From: Adiantum capillus-veneris
Taxonomy: Eukaryota; Streptophyta; Polypodiopsida; Polypodiales; Pteridaceae
Direction of reading: 5' to 3'
DNA length: 64,000 nt
NCBI GenBank assembly: GCA_014529385.2
Contig: CM043942.1
Location: 7,377,001-7,441,000 of the forward strand
The notes beneath the pieces were generated by a model. The model saw nothing but the letters and a program-made list of their open reading frames with translations, was not told where the DNA came from and did not search any database. Of this stretch, positions 22,229-32,899 are shown in pieces. The first letter of the stretch is position 1. Each line of letters starts with the position of its first letter. Position numbers and translations under genes: made by a program.

Positions 22229-24833
22229 TTGTGCAAATTGTGGTAGCCTAAAGTTCAGTTCTCCATTGAGGAAGGCTCAAAGAGCTGAGACCAGCTCAGG
22301 GTCTTTATATAGTTTGGACATGATGGTGGTTCTAACTTCTGAAGACATGAAATCCATCAATTTGGCAATGTTTAACGGCACCTTTTGGACTTCAGTCCCT
22401 TGACGTGGGGAAGATGGGATCTCCATTTCTTCGATAGGATCAGGTAGTCCCTCTGTAAGCATTCTTTCCATCAAGAAGTGAGTACGCCCACTTTCCCATG
22501 ACTTTAAGTCACCTTCTTCTTGGATGACACTAGGTATGGCTAAGGGTCAATGGACTTGGTGAGGTTGTTGTTGCGTGGAAACATGGTGTCTGTAATCTGG
22601 ATCTGCCTAGGTGCTAGTTCTAGATCCCTTTGGGTATCTTCTACCAAACTCCTTGATTGCTTGACTCGCTCAATCTCCTCTGTAGGGTTTGGATAAGTTC
22701 CTATCTTCTTCTTGGATCCTGGCCATTGTGGCTCATGAAGATCTTCCTTGTTGGTTTCTATCTTAGTGATTGTTTTGATCTCCATGTTTTCACCTGAATC
22801 AAAATCCTCTTCAGTGTCGTTCATATATACGGGGTCGTCACCAGTCCCCATGTTGGTCTTTGAACTGGGGTCTGACTTCGCTGCTTTTTGCGATCTCTTC
22901 CTTCGTGTTTTCTTCTTTTTCTGAGATTAGGCAATTGATGTCGTGTCTCTTTCTTCAAGAATATAATTTTGTTTTTGGAGCATCGATCGTGTGAGTACGT
23001 TTATTGGTATTACAGGTGTACTTTGTGATGTCTCCTTGGTAACTTCAATCAAGTTGAATGGCGTGATCTTCGGTGCATTTGGATTATTTAGACATTGGGC
23101 AATCAAATGATCTATGCCACATCGATTACACATGAGTATTAGCATTGTAGACGTGCTCGCTTGATTGGTTTACATTAGTGTGGTGTTCTTTTGTAGCCTA
23201 ATAGGACACCCGGCTACACGATGTGGACCTCCACACTCATAGCATAGAAGAGGTGGTCTCTTAGCAGTGTGATTGATATTTTGGCCTCTTGCAGCAAGAG
23301 CAGCTACTTGATATACAGGTTTGACTTGTCCCCAATAGTCCTCGATGTAATATTGTGGACTTTCTTCAAGCACATCCATTCCATGGGCAATATTAGGATC
23401 TACATCATCCTCACAGCCTCCCAAACAAGCAATAGATGACTCACAACCCATTTGATTCACAAAAGTGATTCTCGGATGTGGTGGTTGCGGTCCTAGCACT
23501 AGAGGTGGTAAGGGTGTTCTTTGAACAACATTTTTGGCCCTACGGACCATGTGTTGTGCTATTTGTTCAAGAGGTGGGACCGATATCAATGCAGGCACTC
23601 GAGGTGTGTCTGTCCATGCTAAGGTTGGTCTATTGGCCATCACGTGCTTAAATACTATGCAATCCTTAGCTTGATGACCATACCTCCCACAGGCATTGCA
23701 GTTTCCATTGAATTTTACTCTAAAAGTAGGTCATTCACTGGTGCTATGCGGTCCATAGCATACTGAGCACCATTGTTGCTCCCTTCTTGGATACATATGA
23801 TTTTTTTGCGGAGCACGATTGTCTCTAAGACTCTCTTGAATTGCCTTGGTGAGATCTACTAAAGTCATCTCAGATATCTTTGGCTCCTTAGCAATAGGCT
23901 TTAGGGTCATTGGCTGATGCCCTGATGCTTGCGAGCAGACACTCTTTCTCTTTGAATCATTAAATTATCCTCCAATTGGATCACATTGGTGGTGACTGCT
24001 TCCCAAGTGGTGATACCTCTAATGACTAGGCCATTGTAGATATCCTCAGGTCGTAATCCCCTAATGAATCTATCAAGAAATTTGTGATTGGTTATTGTTG
24101 AAACGTTCATTTGGATTACAATGAGAATTCAAATGCTTTAAGCGACTAATAAAGTCTGTCACCGACTCTCCTTCCTCTCGTTGGGCTTTCTAGAGCTGAG
24201 AGACTACACACCAAAGCACTCCCTTTCATATGTATTCTTTCAAGAACAGTCTCCTAAGAGTAGGATAAATCATTTTTTCTTCCAGTCTTAGGGTTCTATA
24301 CCAATCCCCTGCCTTCCCACTTAAGGTTAGGCTTAAAGAATTACTCATATGCAGGTCATTGTGTTCTCCTAGAGAATCGCATATTTGTTCAAACACTTCG
24401 ATATGCTTTCTCACATCTCCGTCTCCACTAAATTTTTGTGTTAGCTTGGCTAATTGTACTGCCTTACTTCTAGGCTCTCTATCAGGCGTGTTACGCATAT
24501 TCTCAGCAATAGATCGACCAATAGCTTGAGCAAATGTTGCCAAGTCACCTAAGTGAGCAGGAACCGTGGGTGAAGGCGCTCCAGAGACTACATGTGGAGT
24601 AGGTATTAGCATTGGGCTTGGCACATAGGAAGCCCTTGGGTTCCACATTTGGTACGATGTTGTGCCATGTGGATGCCCAAAGTTTATATGTGTGGCCCTA
24701 GGCATAGCAAACATCGGATGTGACATGCTAATGCTATCCGGTATGGTCCCATGGAAATAAGAGCTTGGATGTTGTGGTTGTGGAGCATGGGTTGTTGAAA
24801 CAGTGGGAGGGGTAGGAACTACATGAGTGTGAT
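22229..24833 (-). pseudogene. Gag of Y, C-terminal part
   Basis: Starting right after C1 on the minus strand: HVVPTPPTVSTTHAPQPQ, the capsid domain FSGDGDVRKHIEVFEQICDSL and LSGKAGDWYRTLR (24,280-24,450), FLDRFIRGLRPEDIYNGL (about 24,060), zinc knuckles CNACGRYGHQAKDC (about 23,660-23,700), CYECGGPHRVAGC (about 23,210-23,250) and CNRCGIDHLIAQC (about 23,095-23,135), and EEMEIPSSPRQGTE near 22,400. Several frame breaks. Its N-terminal part is at 30,032-31,265, on the other side of C1. Confidence 0.83.
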
Positions 24834-24838
24834 GACCT

Positions 24839-25119
24839 TGTAGACATGTACTAGTGTTAGTGTGTATACGCGCTTCACCAGGGGCACTTTTCTCCCACTG
24901 GGTTTTTCTTCTTGGACATCTGGTATGAAAGTACACCTTATCTCTTAGGGTTTCATATAAGCTTTGTAGCTCTGAGTTTGTAGATACACTATTATTCTAA
25001 TACAGAGAGAGAGAGACTACAGAGATCTTGTACGCAAGCTCTGTGTCTTCTCCTTCTCCATCTTCTTCCTACTCTGAGTTGCTGTCTTCCTTCTGTTTCC
25101 TGTTTCATCATCTTCAACA
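24839..25119 (+). repeat. 5' LTR of C1
   Basis: TGTAGACATG...CTTCAACA, 281 bp. A TATA-like CATATAAGC lies near 24,954. A GA tract differs by one repeat from the 3' LTR. Confidence 0.95.
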
Positions 25120-25121
25120 AT

Positions 25122-25132
25122 TGGTATCAGAG
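25122..25132 (+). promoter_or_regulatory. tRNA-iMet primer binding site of C1
   Basis: TGGTATCAGAG, two bases after the LTR, complementary to the 3' end of initiator methionine tRNA, the usual plant copia primer. Confidence 0.93.
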
Positions 25133-25518
25133 AGAGGTGATTTCCAGAGCCTCTACTTGCTTTTTCGCGTCCGCGCGCGCAATCGCAGTTTTCAGGCAGT
25201 TTTCGGAAAATTTGCTCGTGGGAGCATCCTCGACGTTCCGGGAGTATTCTGAGCATGTGACCTGAGGTTTTACCCCCCTTTCGAAGCCGTTCGAGCCCTC
25301 AGAATTTCGTTCTGAGCAGTGTAGCAGAAGTTACTTTTCGGAGGCGTTTAGATCAAGAGGGTGTGCTTTTTGACAGATTTTCTTCAGGTAAACAGTTCTT
25401 TTGGGAAGCAGCTTGTCTTAGCTTTGTGTTGAGATTTTGTGTAGAGTTTTGCTTGCATTGGAGAGGAGATTTTTGAATCTCTTGTAGGTTCTTTTGCTCT
25501 CTTGTGTGCATCCACAGT

Positions 25519-26220
25519 ATGGCTCAATCTACAGAGAAAGAGATTTTTGGTGCGTTTACATCCGAAGACAAATTGGATGGTACCAACTATTCTCTTTGGT
25601 CTTTTATGGCCAAAAATGTTTTGGTTGGTAAAGGATTGTGGGATTATGTATCTGGAGATGAAGTTCGTCCAGGTAGCATTGCACCTGCCACGCCTGGTCG
25701 TGGTGCAGCTGTTGGTGCAGGACCCTCACAAGTCACTCCAGAGCAAAAGAGATGGGATACTAAAGATGCACAGTCTATGGCTGTGATTGCCTTAACCATA
25801 AAGAGGACAATCACACCACATATCAGATCTTGCAGAACTTCTGAGGATGCTTGGAACACTCTGCAAGCTATGTTTGGAGAAAGAAACGCTACCAGAATAG
25901 AGTTTTTGAAGAAACAACTTGACAAAATACAGATGGACGAAGGTGACGATATTGTCGAGCATCTTACAAAAATCAGGGATCTTAAAGAGCAATTGCTTAG
26001 CATTGATGAAGTGATTCTAGAGAAGGACTTGGTTTCCAAAACACTCAATTCACTACCACCATCTTATTTGACTTTTCAGACTTCTTTGACTCTGTCTTTG
26101 CGAGCTAATCCCGAGCCTCTTCATTTTGAAGAGTTAGTGGCTTTGCTATTGCAGGAGGATCAATCACGTAAGAACAAGTCTTTACAGGTGGATGGTATGG
26201 ATCATGCTCTTGTTGTATAG
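25519..26220 (+). CDS. C1 Gag capsid part
   Basis: The start at 25,519 (MAQSTEKEIFGAF) was chosen over an in-frame upstream codon because it begins the copia gag pattern: KLDGTNYSLWSFMAKNVL, then the UBN2-type capsid domain (residues about 80-230; TWNTL-like DAWNTLQAMFGERN, LTKIRDLKEQLLSID, LNSLPPSYLTF). It ends at TAG 26,218 just before the nucleocapsid. The same frame continues for 1,160 codons with the zinc knuckle, protease, integrase and RT, so the TAG probably is a mutation rather than the normal gag end. Confidence 0.88.
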   Translation: MAQSTEKEIFGAFTSEDKLDGTNYSLWSFMAKNVLVGKGLWDYVSGDEVRPGSIAPATPGRGAAVGAGPSQVTPEQKRWDTKDAQSMAVIALTIKRTITPHIRSCRTSEDAWNTLQAMFGERNATRIEFLKKQLDKIQMDEGDDIVEHLTKIRDLKEQLLSIDEVILEKDLVSKTLNSLPPSYLTFQTSLTLSLRANPEPLHFEELVALLLQEDQSRKNKSLQVDGMDHALVV

Positions 26221-29200
26221 AACAAAAACAAGGGTAAAGAGAGTTCTCATTACTCCAAGTCTAGTGCAGGACAATCTTCAGAGAAGCCTAAAGGTGATTC
26301 CGACAAGTCCAAGAAGAAAGGTAAATGTCACTACTGCAAGAAACCTGGTCACTACATTAGTGAGTGTAAAAAGCGAATTGCTAAAGAAAAGAAGAAAGAG
26401 TCAAGTTTGGTTGTTTCAGCTTCTGGTGATTCTTCTACAGCTAAAGAAGAGTCTGCAAACTTTGTGCAGGATTCTTATGCTTTCGTAGTATGTTCAAATT
26501 TTTCTGCTTACAGTGTTGACAAGACACAAATGATTTGGTACTTTGATAGTGGTGCATCCAGGCATATTACTTCAAGGAAGGATTTGTTTTGTTCATTGGA
26601 TGCAGCTCCAGCAGGAAAGAAGGTGACTTGTGCAAATAATGCTTCTTATCCAATCAAAGGCGTTGGTAAGATTTTGATTACCATTTCAGATGGTTCATAT
26701 TTATGCTTGCCAGATGTCTTATATGTTCCAGGGATCAAGAAGAATTTGTTGTCTGTATCCTCTCTTGCAAAAAATGGTCTTCGGGTCATTTTTGAGGATG
26801 ACAGATGTGTTGTACGAGATCGAGAGAATGGTTATTCTCTTATCACTACAGGTACGCTGGAAAATGGACTATTTGTGATAGATCGTTATGAAAAGCATAT
26901 TCAGGTATGTATTGCAGAAACAAAGACTCAGGCAATGCAGGATGCTGAGTTGTGGCATGCTAGATTCGGGCATGTTAGTTATGGCATTTTGATGACTTTA
27001 CAACGTCATAATATGGTGCATGATTTGTCTTTATTGGAGATGCCACCAAGACATGTATGTGAAGGTTGCGTTCTTGGAAAGATGCACAGATTTGCATTTT
27101 CGCAGGATGGTTCAGTTAGAGCGACACGAAAGTTGCAGCTTGTACACAGTGATGTATGTGGTCCTATGAGGACGCCATCTTTGGGAAACAGCCTTTATTT
27201 TGTGACCTTCATTGATGACTTTTCCAAGTTTTGTTGGGTGTATCCACTCAAAGCAAAGTCAGACGTGATTGCATTTTTTCAACATTATGTCTCCATGGTT
27301 GAAAATGAAACAGGTTGCAAAGTACAGACTCTTCGTACCGATCGAGGAGGTGAATACATGTCAGGTGCATTTAAGGATTTTTTGGGAAAGAAAGGCATTA
27401 AACACCAATGCACTATGCCATACACACCACAACAGAATGGTGTTGCAGAAAGGAAGAACAGGTCTTTAATGGAGACGGCTAGATGTATGCTCAAGGCTAA
27501 GAGTTTGCCTCATAAGCTATGGATGGAGGCAGTTGCTTGTGCAGCACATGTTTTGAACAGGTGTCCTACTCGTGCCTTGAAGACCATTACTCCATTTGAA
27601 GCTTGGTATGATAGAAAACCTTCAGTCAGTTATCTTCGTGTTTTTGGTTGTCTTGCTTATGCTCACATCCCTCAGCAGTTACGTGGGAAGCTTGATGATA
27701 AGGCAATCAAATGTATATTTGTGGGGTACAGTAGTGGAAGTAAAGGTTATAGACTTTACAATCCTGCTACAAACAAGATTTTTGAAAGTCGTGATGTAAT
27801 TTTTGCAGAAACTACTGCTCAACCTATGGTTGCTTTTGATGTACCGCATATGCAGACACATGATGTATTTGAAGGTTTGCTTCCTTCTTTTGTGGAGAAT
27901 CAAGAATCACAACAGGTTGATAATCTTGATCAATCTTTTGATCAGCATGTGACACCTCATGATGTAGAGGAAATTGTGCGTGAAGAGCAAGAAGTTCTCA
28001 GGGAAGAAAGAACCTTGCCTAAATGGGTTCAGAAAACTTTGCAAGATAGCAAGTTGGATGCACCGTTGCCACGAAAAACACGTGCTGGTACTACTTTTGG
28101 CAGAGAGCAAGTAGATTTGGCTTGCTTTAGCACTCTTTGTGATGCAGATGAGCCTGGTTCATTTGAACAAGCTTTAGAGTGTGTTCAATGGAAAGATGCT
28201 ATGCAGCAAGAAATTGATTCTATTCATAAGAATCATACATGGGATCTAGTGGACTTGCCTACAGGTAAAAAGCCTATTGGTACAAAGTGGGTTTTTAAGG
28301 TAAAAAGAAAACAAGATGGTACTGTTGACAGGTACAAAGCAAGGCTTGTGGCAAAAGGCTATGCGCAACAGAAAGGCATAGATTATGATGAAACCTTTGC
28401 TCCTACTTCTCGTGCGTCCATAGTTAGATCACTAGTTGCAATTGCTGCTCATCATGGTTGGAAAGTGCATCAGTTGGATATCAAAACTGCTTTTTTGAAT
28501 GGTGATTTGCAGGAAGAAGTTTATGTAAGTCAACCAAGTGGTTTGGTTGTAAAAGGTCAAGAGCAAAAGGTATGTAGATTGCGTAAAGCTTTGTATGGTC
28601 TCAAACAGGCTCCAAGAGCATGGTATGAGAAGATACATACTTATTTGATTGGCCAGGGATTTCAGAATAGTCCAACAGAAAGTACTTTGTATGTCAAAAA
28701 GAGAGATGGAGTTCTCATTATGCTAACACTTTATGTGGATGATATACTTCTTACAGGCAATAGTGCAGATGAAATTGAAGCGTTTAAAGATGCTTTGAGA
28801 AAAACCTTTGAGATGTCTGATCTTGGTTTGCTACATTATTACTTGGGTATTCAGTTTGTGCAATCAGAGGATGGCATATACATGTTGCAGGCAAAATATT
28901 TGCATAAAATTTTGGACAAGTTTGGTATGAAAAATTGTAAACCAATCTCTACGCCCATAGAAACTGGATCAAAGTTGAGCATGCACGATGCTGGAGAACC
29001 TTTTGATGTACATACTTATGTAGCAGCGGTTGGTTGCTTGATATATTTGGCAGGCAACACTCGTCCGGACATTCAATTTGGGGTTTCACAAGCAAGCAAA
29101 TTTATGCACAGCCCAGGTATGCATCATTGGCAGGCTGTGAAGCGCATACTTCGTTACCTTTCAGGTACCCCTAATCTTGCCATGTTCTTTCCAAGGGGGG

Positions 29201-29700
29201 ATATGTATGGAAAGCATAGTTCTATGCAGCTTCTTGGTTACAGCGATTCAGATTGGGCTAGTGATTTTGACACACGACATTCCACAAGTGGCAATTGTTT
29301 TTTCTTGGGAAATGCATGTATATCTTGGCTAAGCAAGAAGCAACCCACAGTGGCTACATCAACTTGTGAAGCTGAGTACAGGGCAGCTTTCACGGCAACA
29401 GTTGATTGTGTATGGATACGCAGGTTATTGGCAGATCTTTGTGAGTGTCAACAGGCACCCACTACCATTTTCACTGACAGTCAGAGTGCTATGGCAGTTG
29501 CAAGGAATCCAGTATTTCATGCAAGAACAAAGCACATAGAGGTTCACTACCACTATGTCAGGGAAAGGCTACATGCAGGGGAGTTCACACTAACTTACTG
29601 TCCTACACAGGATAACATTGCAGATCTATTTACGAAGGCGTTATCACGAGAAAAGTTTGAAGCTTTCCGAAAAGCTTTGGGCTTACTCTCATACACATGA
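26221..29700 (+). CDS. C1 nucleocapsid, protease, integrase, RT and RNase H
   Basis: Continues the gag frame without break to TGA at 29,698. Residues counted from 25,519: zinc knuckle CHYCKKPGHYISEC (about 270), protease FDSGASRHIT (Asp at 343), integrase zinc region HARFGH...CEGCVLGK, core LVHSDVCGP, RTDRGGEY and NGVAERKN (D, D, E), RT WVFKVKRKQDGTVDRYKARL, LDIKTAFLNG and YVDD (1072), and RNase H YSDSDWASD (about 1243) to CEAEYRA. Order PR-INT-RT-RH defines Ty1/copia. All catalytic residues I can check are present. If the TAG at 26,218 stops translation, this part would need another start; the first Met is at 26,407, past the zinc knuckle. Confidence 0.93.
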   Translation, partial: NKNKGKESSHYSKSSAGQSSEKPKGDSDKSKKKGKCHYCKKPGHYISECKKRIAKEKKKESSLVVSASGDSSTAKEESANFVQDSYAFVVCSNFSAYSVDKTQMIWYFDSGASRHITSRKDLFCSLDAAPAGKKVTCANNASYPIKGVGKILITISDGSYLCLPDVLYVPGIKKNLLSVSSLAKNGLRVIFEDDRCVVRDRENGYSLITTGTLENGLFVIDRYEKHIQVCIAETKTQAMQDAELWHARFGHVSYGILMTLQRHNMVHDLSLLEMPPRHVCEGCVLGKMHRFAFSQDGSVRATRKLQLVHSDVCGPMRTPSLGNSLYFVTFIDDFSKFCWVYPLKAKSDVIAFFQHYVSMVENETGCKVQTLRTDRGGEYMSGAFKDFLGKKGIKHQCTMPYTPQQNGVAERKNRSLMETARCMLKAKSLPHKLWMEAVACAAHVLNRCPTRALKTITPFEAWYDRKPSVSYLRVFGCLAYAHIPQQLRGKLDDKAIKCIFVGYSSGSKGYRLYNPATNKIFESRDVIFAETTAQPMVAFDVPHMQTHDVFEGLLPSFVENQESQQVDNLDQSFDQHVTPHDVEEIVREEQEVLREERTLPKWVQKTLQDSKLDAPLPRKTRAGTTFGREQVDLACFSTLCDADEPGSFEQALECVQWKDAMQQEIDSIHKNHTWDLVDLPTGKKPIGTKWVFKVKRKQDGTVDRYKARLVAKGYAQQKGIDYDETFAPTSRASIVRSLVAIAAHHGWKVHQLDIKTAFLNGDLQEEVYVSQPSGLVVKGQEQKVCRLRKALYGLKQAPRAWYEKIHTYLIGQGFQNSPTESTLYVKKRDGVLIMLTLYVDDILLTGNSADEIEAFKDALRKTFEMSDLGLLHYYLGIQFVQSEDGIYMLQAKYLHKILDKFGMKNCKPISTPIETGSKLSMHDAGEPFDVHTYVAAVGCLIYLAGNTRPDIQFGVSQASKFMHSPGMHHWQAVKRILRYLSGTPNLAMFFPRGDMYGKHSSMQLLGYSDSDWASDFDTRHSTSGNCFFLGNACISWLSKKQPTVATSTCEAEYRAAFTATVDCVWIRRLLADLCECQQAPTTIFTDSQSAMAVARNPVFHARTKHIEVHYHYVRERLHAGEFTLTYCPTQDNIADLFTKALSREKFEAFRKALGLLSYT

Positions 29701-29735
29701 TGATCTGCTACCTTGTACGGATTCACACTATCACT

Positions 29736-29747
29736 ACAGGGGGGATT
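29736..29747 (+). promoter_or_regulatory. Polypurine tract of C1
   Basis: ACAGGGGGGATT, directly before the 3' LTR start TGTAGACATG. Confidence 0.9.
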
Positions 29748-30026
29748 TGTAGACATGTAGTAGTGTTAGTGTGTATACGCGCTTCACCAGGGGCACTTTT
29801 CTCCCACTGGGTTTTTCCCCTTGGACATCTGGTGTGAAAGGACACCTTATCTCTTAGGGTTTCATATAAGCTTTGTAGCTATGAGTTTGTAGATACACTA
29901 TTATTCTAATACAGAGAGAGAGACTACAGAGATCTCGTACGCAAGGTCTGTGTCTTCTCCTTCTCCATCTTCTTCCTACTCTGAGTTGTTGTCTTCCTTC
30001 TGTTTCCTGTTTCATCATCTTCAACA
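29748..30026 (+). repeat. 3' LTR of C1
   Basis: 279 bp, TGTAGACATG...CTTCAACA, followed by the target-site copy GACCC. Confidence 0.95.
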
Positions 30027-30031
30027 GACCC

Positions 30032-31265
30032 ATAGGTGCATACGATTGGTACACACTTGTAGGTCCTGTTGCAGGCATTGAGCTACCATGTAGTGGTGCT
30101 TTACTAACAAATGAGGTCCATGGCATGTTTCTCGGCATGCCCATCATTGGGGTAGGCATGGTAACTGTGGTGTCATCAAGGGAAAGATGAGCTAGACTTG
30201 GAAAGGTAAAGCTATCACTTGTGGGCTTAGATTGCACTGAGACCCCTGGCGAAACAACATATGGAAGATCCATCGGACTTACCGAGGGAGTCTCCATTTG
30301 CGATAAGGTCTGTTGTTTAGCCTTCCCTGTATCCAAGAATCTCATGAGACTCGTTGAAGGCATGTTGATACCCTTGTTTTGTCTCTCTAACTCAATGAGC
30401 CTATGGATGACCTCACAAACTCTTTGTTGTTGATCCTCCACACTACTAGCACCTATTGTGGATTGTAGGACATCTACCCAACCCACGTGATAGGTGTGAC
30501 CTGTGTATAGGTCGGTTAGAGTTTCCATTTGTAGTTCGTTTCCCAGTTCTCATTTAAGAACGCTCCATCTAGGATTGAGGTGCTAGGGGTGTCCCTTGAG
30601 CTAGATGCTATGTTGCTCTCTATGGGTTGACCCTTAGTGGTCGCTAATTCAAGAGCACTCGATTGCTCTCCTAGCAAGGATATTGACATAGGAGCTTTTG
30701 ATTTTAGCTCTCTTCGTTGCTCCGCCTTGCGTAAGCTCTTGATTTCCTTTTCCCTTGCTGCAAGAATATACCGCTCAACCTCTTGCACTTCGTCAAGGCT
30801 TCTACCATTGGGTAATATGACCTCGGAGGGAAATAACTCTGAAGAGTCAGGAGGTGCAGTGAATGAAGTATTCACATGCACATTCTCTAAGGGCATAGGG
30901 TCTACGTTGGTCATGATTGGAGAATTTACTTCCCCAACCCCCTCATTTACATCATTAGCTCCATGTTCAGAGCGAATGGTTCTACTAAAGGTTTCCTTCA
31001 AGCGGCTAAGCACGCTCGGCCCGGACCGTGGGCCCATGGCATGAATGTCTTGGCTTGAGCTATCGGGATTAGGTATTGGGAAACCCTCCATGACGTTGTA
31101 GTCAGAGGAAGAGTCACTAGCCGCTATGTTCAGGTCTTGGTTTGTACTACCTTGGGTCCCCGCCGAGGGCCCGGAACCTAAGGTAGTGAATAATGAGAAA
31201 CTCGCATAAGTCAAAATTCTCTCTAGTTGCTCCGTCTCTAGCACACGACCAGAGCACAGATGCAT
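30032..31265 (-). pseudogene. Gag of Y, N-terminal part
   Basis: Two overlapping frames (31,265-30,516 and 30,528 to the C1 border) with one frameshift between. Readable: GSGPSAGTQGSTNQDLN, ASDSSSDYNVMEGFP, SVLSRLKETFSRTIR, a Lys/Glu-rich helix (AAREKEIKSLRKAEQRREL), GHTYHVGWVDVLQST, and a Ser/Thr/Pro/Met-rich segment ending TSVYQSYAPMG at the C1 insertion. Y keeps this part better than Z (15,400-16,440), where stops abound. No known domain before the capsid. Confidence 0.75.
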
Positions 31266-31607
31266 GTACCTTTGACACCCTACAAGCGTCGACGAATAAC
31301 CTCGAAGGTTAATTGCTTACTTTTTTAGGCGTTCGTTTTTACTCGTTTATTTTTTAATGTTTTTTAATGATTGATTTTTTTATTAAAGTGTGTGATAGCT
31401 CAAAACAAGGGTATCACTCAGAGGGTCACGGTGTGCTTTATAGCACAATGTTCGGTCACCTGAAGCTCTGTTGGTCCTCAAAAAAGTCGATTTTTAGCTA
31501 CATGTGAAGCTAAAATACGTAATTTTAAAAGGCGATTGAGGCCTGAGCTTGAGCGTGAGCTTGGCTTGGGTCTGGGTTTGTGTTTGGAGATATTCCTGAT
31601 CCCCATC
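31266..31607 (-). other. Leader remnant of Y, primer site deleted
   Basis: Matches the Z leader (about 15,010-15,400) on the other strand, including AAATCGACTTTTTTGAGGACC-like sequence and CAAGCC-type repeats. At about 31,605 it is joined directly to the first 170 bp of the LTR, so the rest of the LTR and the primer site are gone. Confidence 0.7.
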
Positions 31608-31777
31608 CTACACTTGGACACCCATGCTTAGCAAACTAATCCTCCGAATGTTCCAGTTAGAGTACACCTCTCACTCTTACCCTTTTCCTATTGGACCGAC
31701 AAGCCCGGTACCTGACTCTACCAAATAAATAATACTGCGTCCATCTTAGGTGATAGGAATGTGCATGAGGGTTAACA
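31608..31777 (-). repeat. 5' LTR fragment of Y
   Basis: Starts TGTTAACCCTCATG at 31,777 on the minus strand. It ends near AAGTGTAGG. It matches the Y 3' LTR fragment, with the same U3 variant, and then the shared LTR part. Confidence 0.78.
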
Positions 31778-32053
31778 AAGAGGTTGAAAAGCTTGTGAAA
31801 TGCGGATTCATATACCCTATTGAGCACTCAGAATGGGTGTCTTCAATAGTGATTGTGCCAAAACAGAATGGGAAACTCAGAGTGTGCGTGGATCTCAAGA
31901 AGGTCAATGCCACCTCTAGGAGGGACCATTACCCCTTGCCATATTCAGAACATGTGCTTGAAAGAGTTGCAGGGAAGGAAGCTTATAGCTTTTTAGATGA
32001 GTACTCTCGCTACAATCAAATCACAATTGCACTGGAGGACCAAGCTAAAACAG
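31778..32053 (+). pseudogene. RT stump of Z
   Basis: EVEKLVKCGFIYPIEHSEW, NGKLRVCVDLKKVNATSRRDHYPLPYSEHVLER and YSFLDEYSRYNQITIALED, matching W RT residues before the catalytic YxDD box. The box and all of RNase H, integrase and PRO2 are missing. The sequence passes at about 32,053 into the WxPK ORF in another frame. Y's LTR abuts the first codon. Confidence 0.85.
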
Positions 32054-32620
32054 CCTGGTAAGAAACGTCCCACTCGCCCCAAGAAATGTAAAGAAACATT
32101 GCGTTGGATTCCTAAAAAACTATTGGAAGCCCAAGGCTACTATGAAGGAAATGATCAAATCTGGGTGCCAAAACGTAAATTGTGCCCTTACTTGTTACCT
32201 GGCCCATGTGATCCCAATCATGTGGCTCCAAAACAAATTGAAGATCGCGGAAAGGAAAAAATCACGGAATGCTATACACCCGCTCTAGAGCTAGTTTGGG
32301 TACCAAAGGAAGAACGATTTGTTCCACCTAGCTTAGGAACAGGGAAGTCAAATGAAGCTTCTTTTTCTTCATGTAGTTCCTATACGAAAATAGAAGCTTT
32401 GACACAACCTCCACCCACCATTGTACATATCCATACAAACAAGGAAGAGTTTGCACCTCCCATTGTAAGTTCACCACCTACAACAACGTTGCAAATAAAA
32501 TGATGGGACAACTAGATGAAACTCATAGGGCGGTCGAAAACTATTGGTTAAAGCCTTCACCCATAACAACTTGGAACAATTGGTTTCAAAAGGTGACGAC
32601 ATCATTCCAAGGTATGATCT
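32054..32620 (+). pseudogene. WxPK-repeat ORF of Z
   Basis: RPTRPKKCKETLRWIPKKLLEAQGYYEGNDQIWVPKRKL in overlapping segments, then LVWVPKEERFVPP and, after a stop at 32,501, the tail NYWLKPSPITTWNNWFQ. Three W-[IV]-P-K motifs remain; the first (YKWIPKG in W) fell in the deletion. Close to the W copy. Confidence 0.75.
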
Positions 32621-32624
32621 ACCC

Positions 32625-32730
32625 AAGGAAGGGGGGAGTGTTTGCTGACATCCATCATTCACTTGCTTCCCTCTCAGCCTTCCTCCCTGACCTCTCAATC
32701 TCCAATCCTACGGAATGTATATATAAAGCC
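32625..32730 (+). promoter_or_regulatory. Internal polypurine tract and TATA box of Z
   Basis: AAGGAAGGGGGGAGTGTTTG at 32,625-32,644 and TATATATAAAGCC at 32,718-32,730. Downstream about 170 bp is an acceptor-like TGTTTGTACAG before the accessory ORF. Confidence 0.6.
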
Positions 32731-32899
32731 TTATACTCACAAAAACAAGATAAAAAAGTAAAAGAGCAAGAGCCACCAAACAATAATGTGGAAACTTACA
32801 AGTTCTATACATAACACAAAATCATAAAAACACATTATGCACAAGAACACAACCCTTGTAATATTTGCACTCTAACCATCATCTATCTGTTTGTACAGA

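Larger units (their letters stand above)
24839..30026 (+). mobile_element. Element C1: nearly intact Ty1/copia retrotransposon
   Basis: LTRs of 281 and 279 bp (24,839-25,119 and 29,748-30,026), both TG...CA, a tRNA-iMet primer site, one gag-pol frame and a polypurine tract. The target duplication is GACCT (24,834-24,838) and GACCC (30,027-30,031). By hand I count 9 substitutions and one 2-bp indel between the LTRs, about 3%, so it is fairly young. It is inserted in the gag of Y. The one obvious defect is an in-frame TAG at 26,218. Confidence 0.95.
18998..31777 (-). mobile_element. Element Y: Tat-like Ty3/gypsy deletion derivative nested in Z
   Basis: Same family as Z but on the minus strand. 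Read from 31,777: start of the 5' LTR, leader, gag, protease, linker, WxPK ORF, internal polypurine tract and TATA, 3' region, polypurine tract, start of the 3' LTR. It has no RT, RNase H or integrase. Both LTRs are reduced to their first 100-170 bp, and the primer site is gone. The right end (31,777/31,778) is a clean LTR start in Z's RT. The left target flank was lost in a deletion that also took Z's protease region. Copia C1 sits in its gag. Confidence 0.82.
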
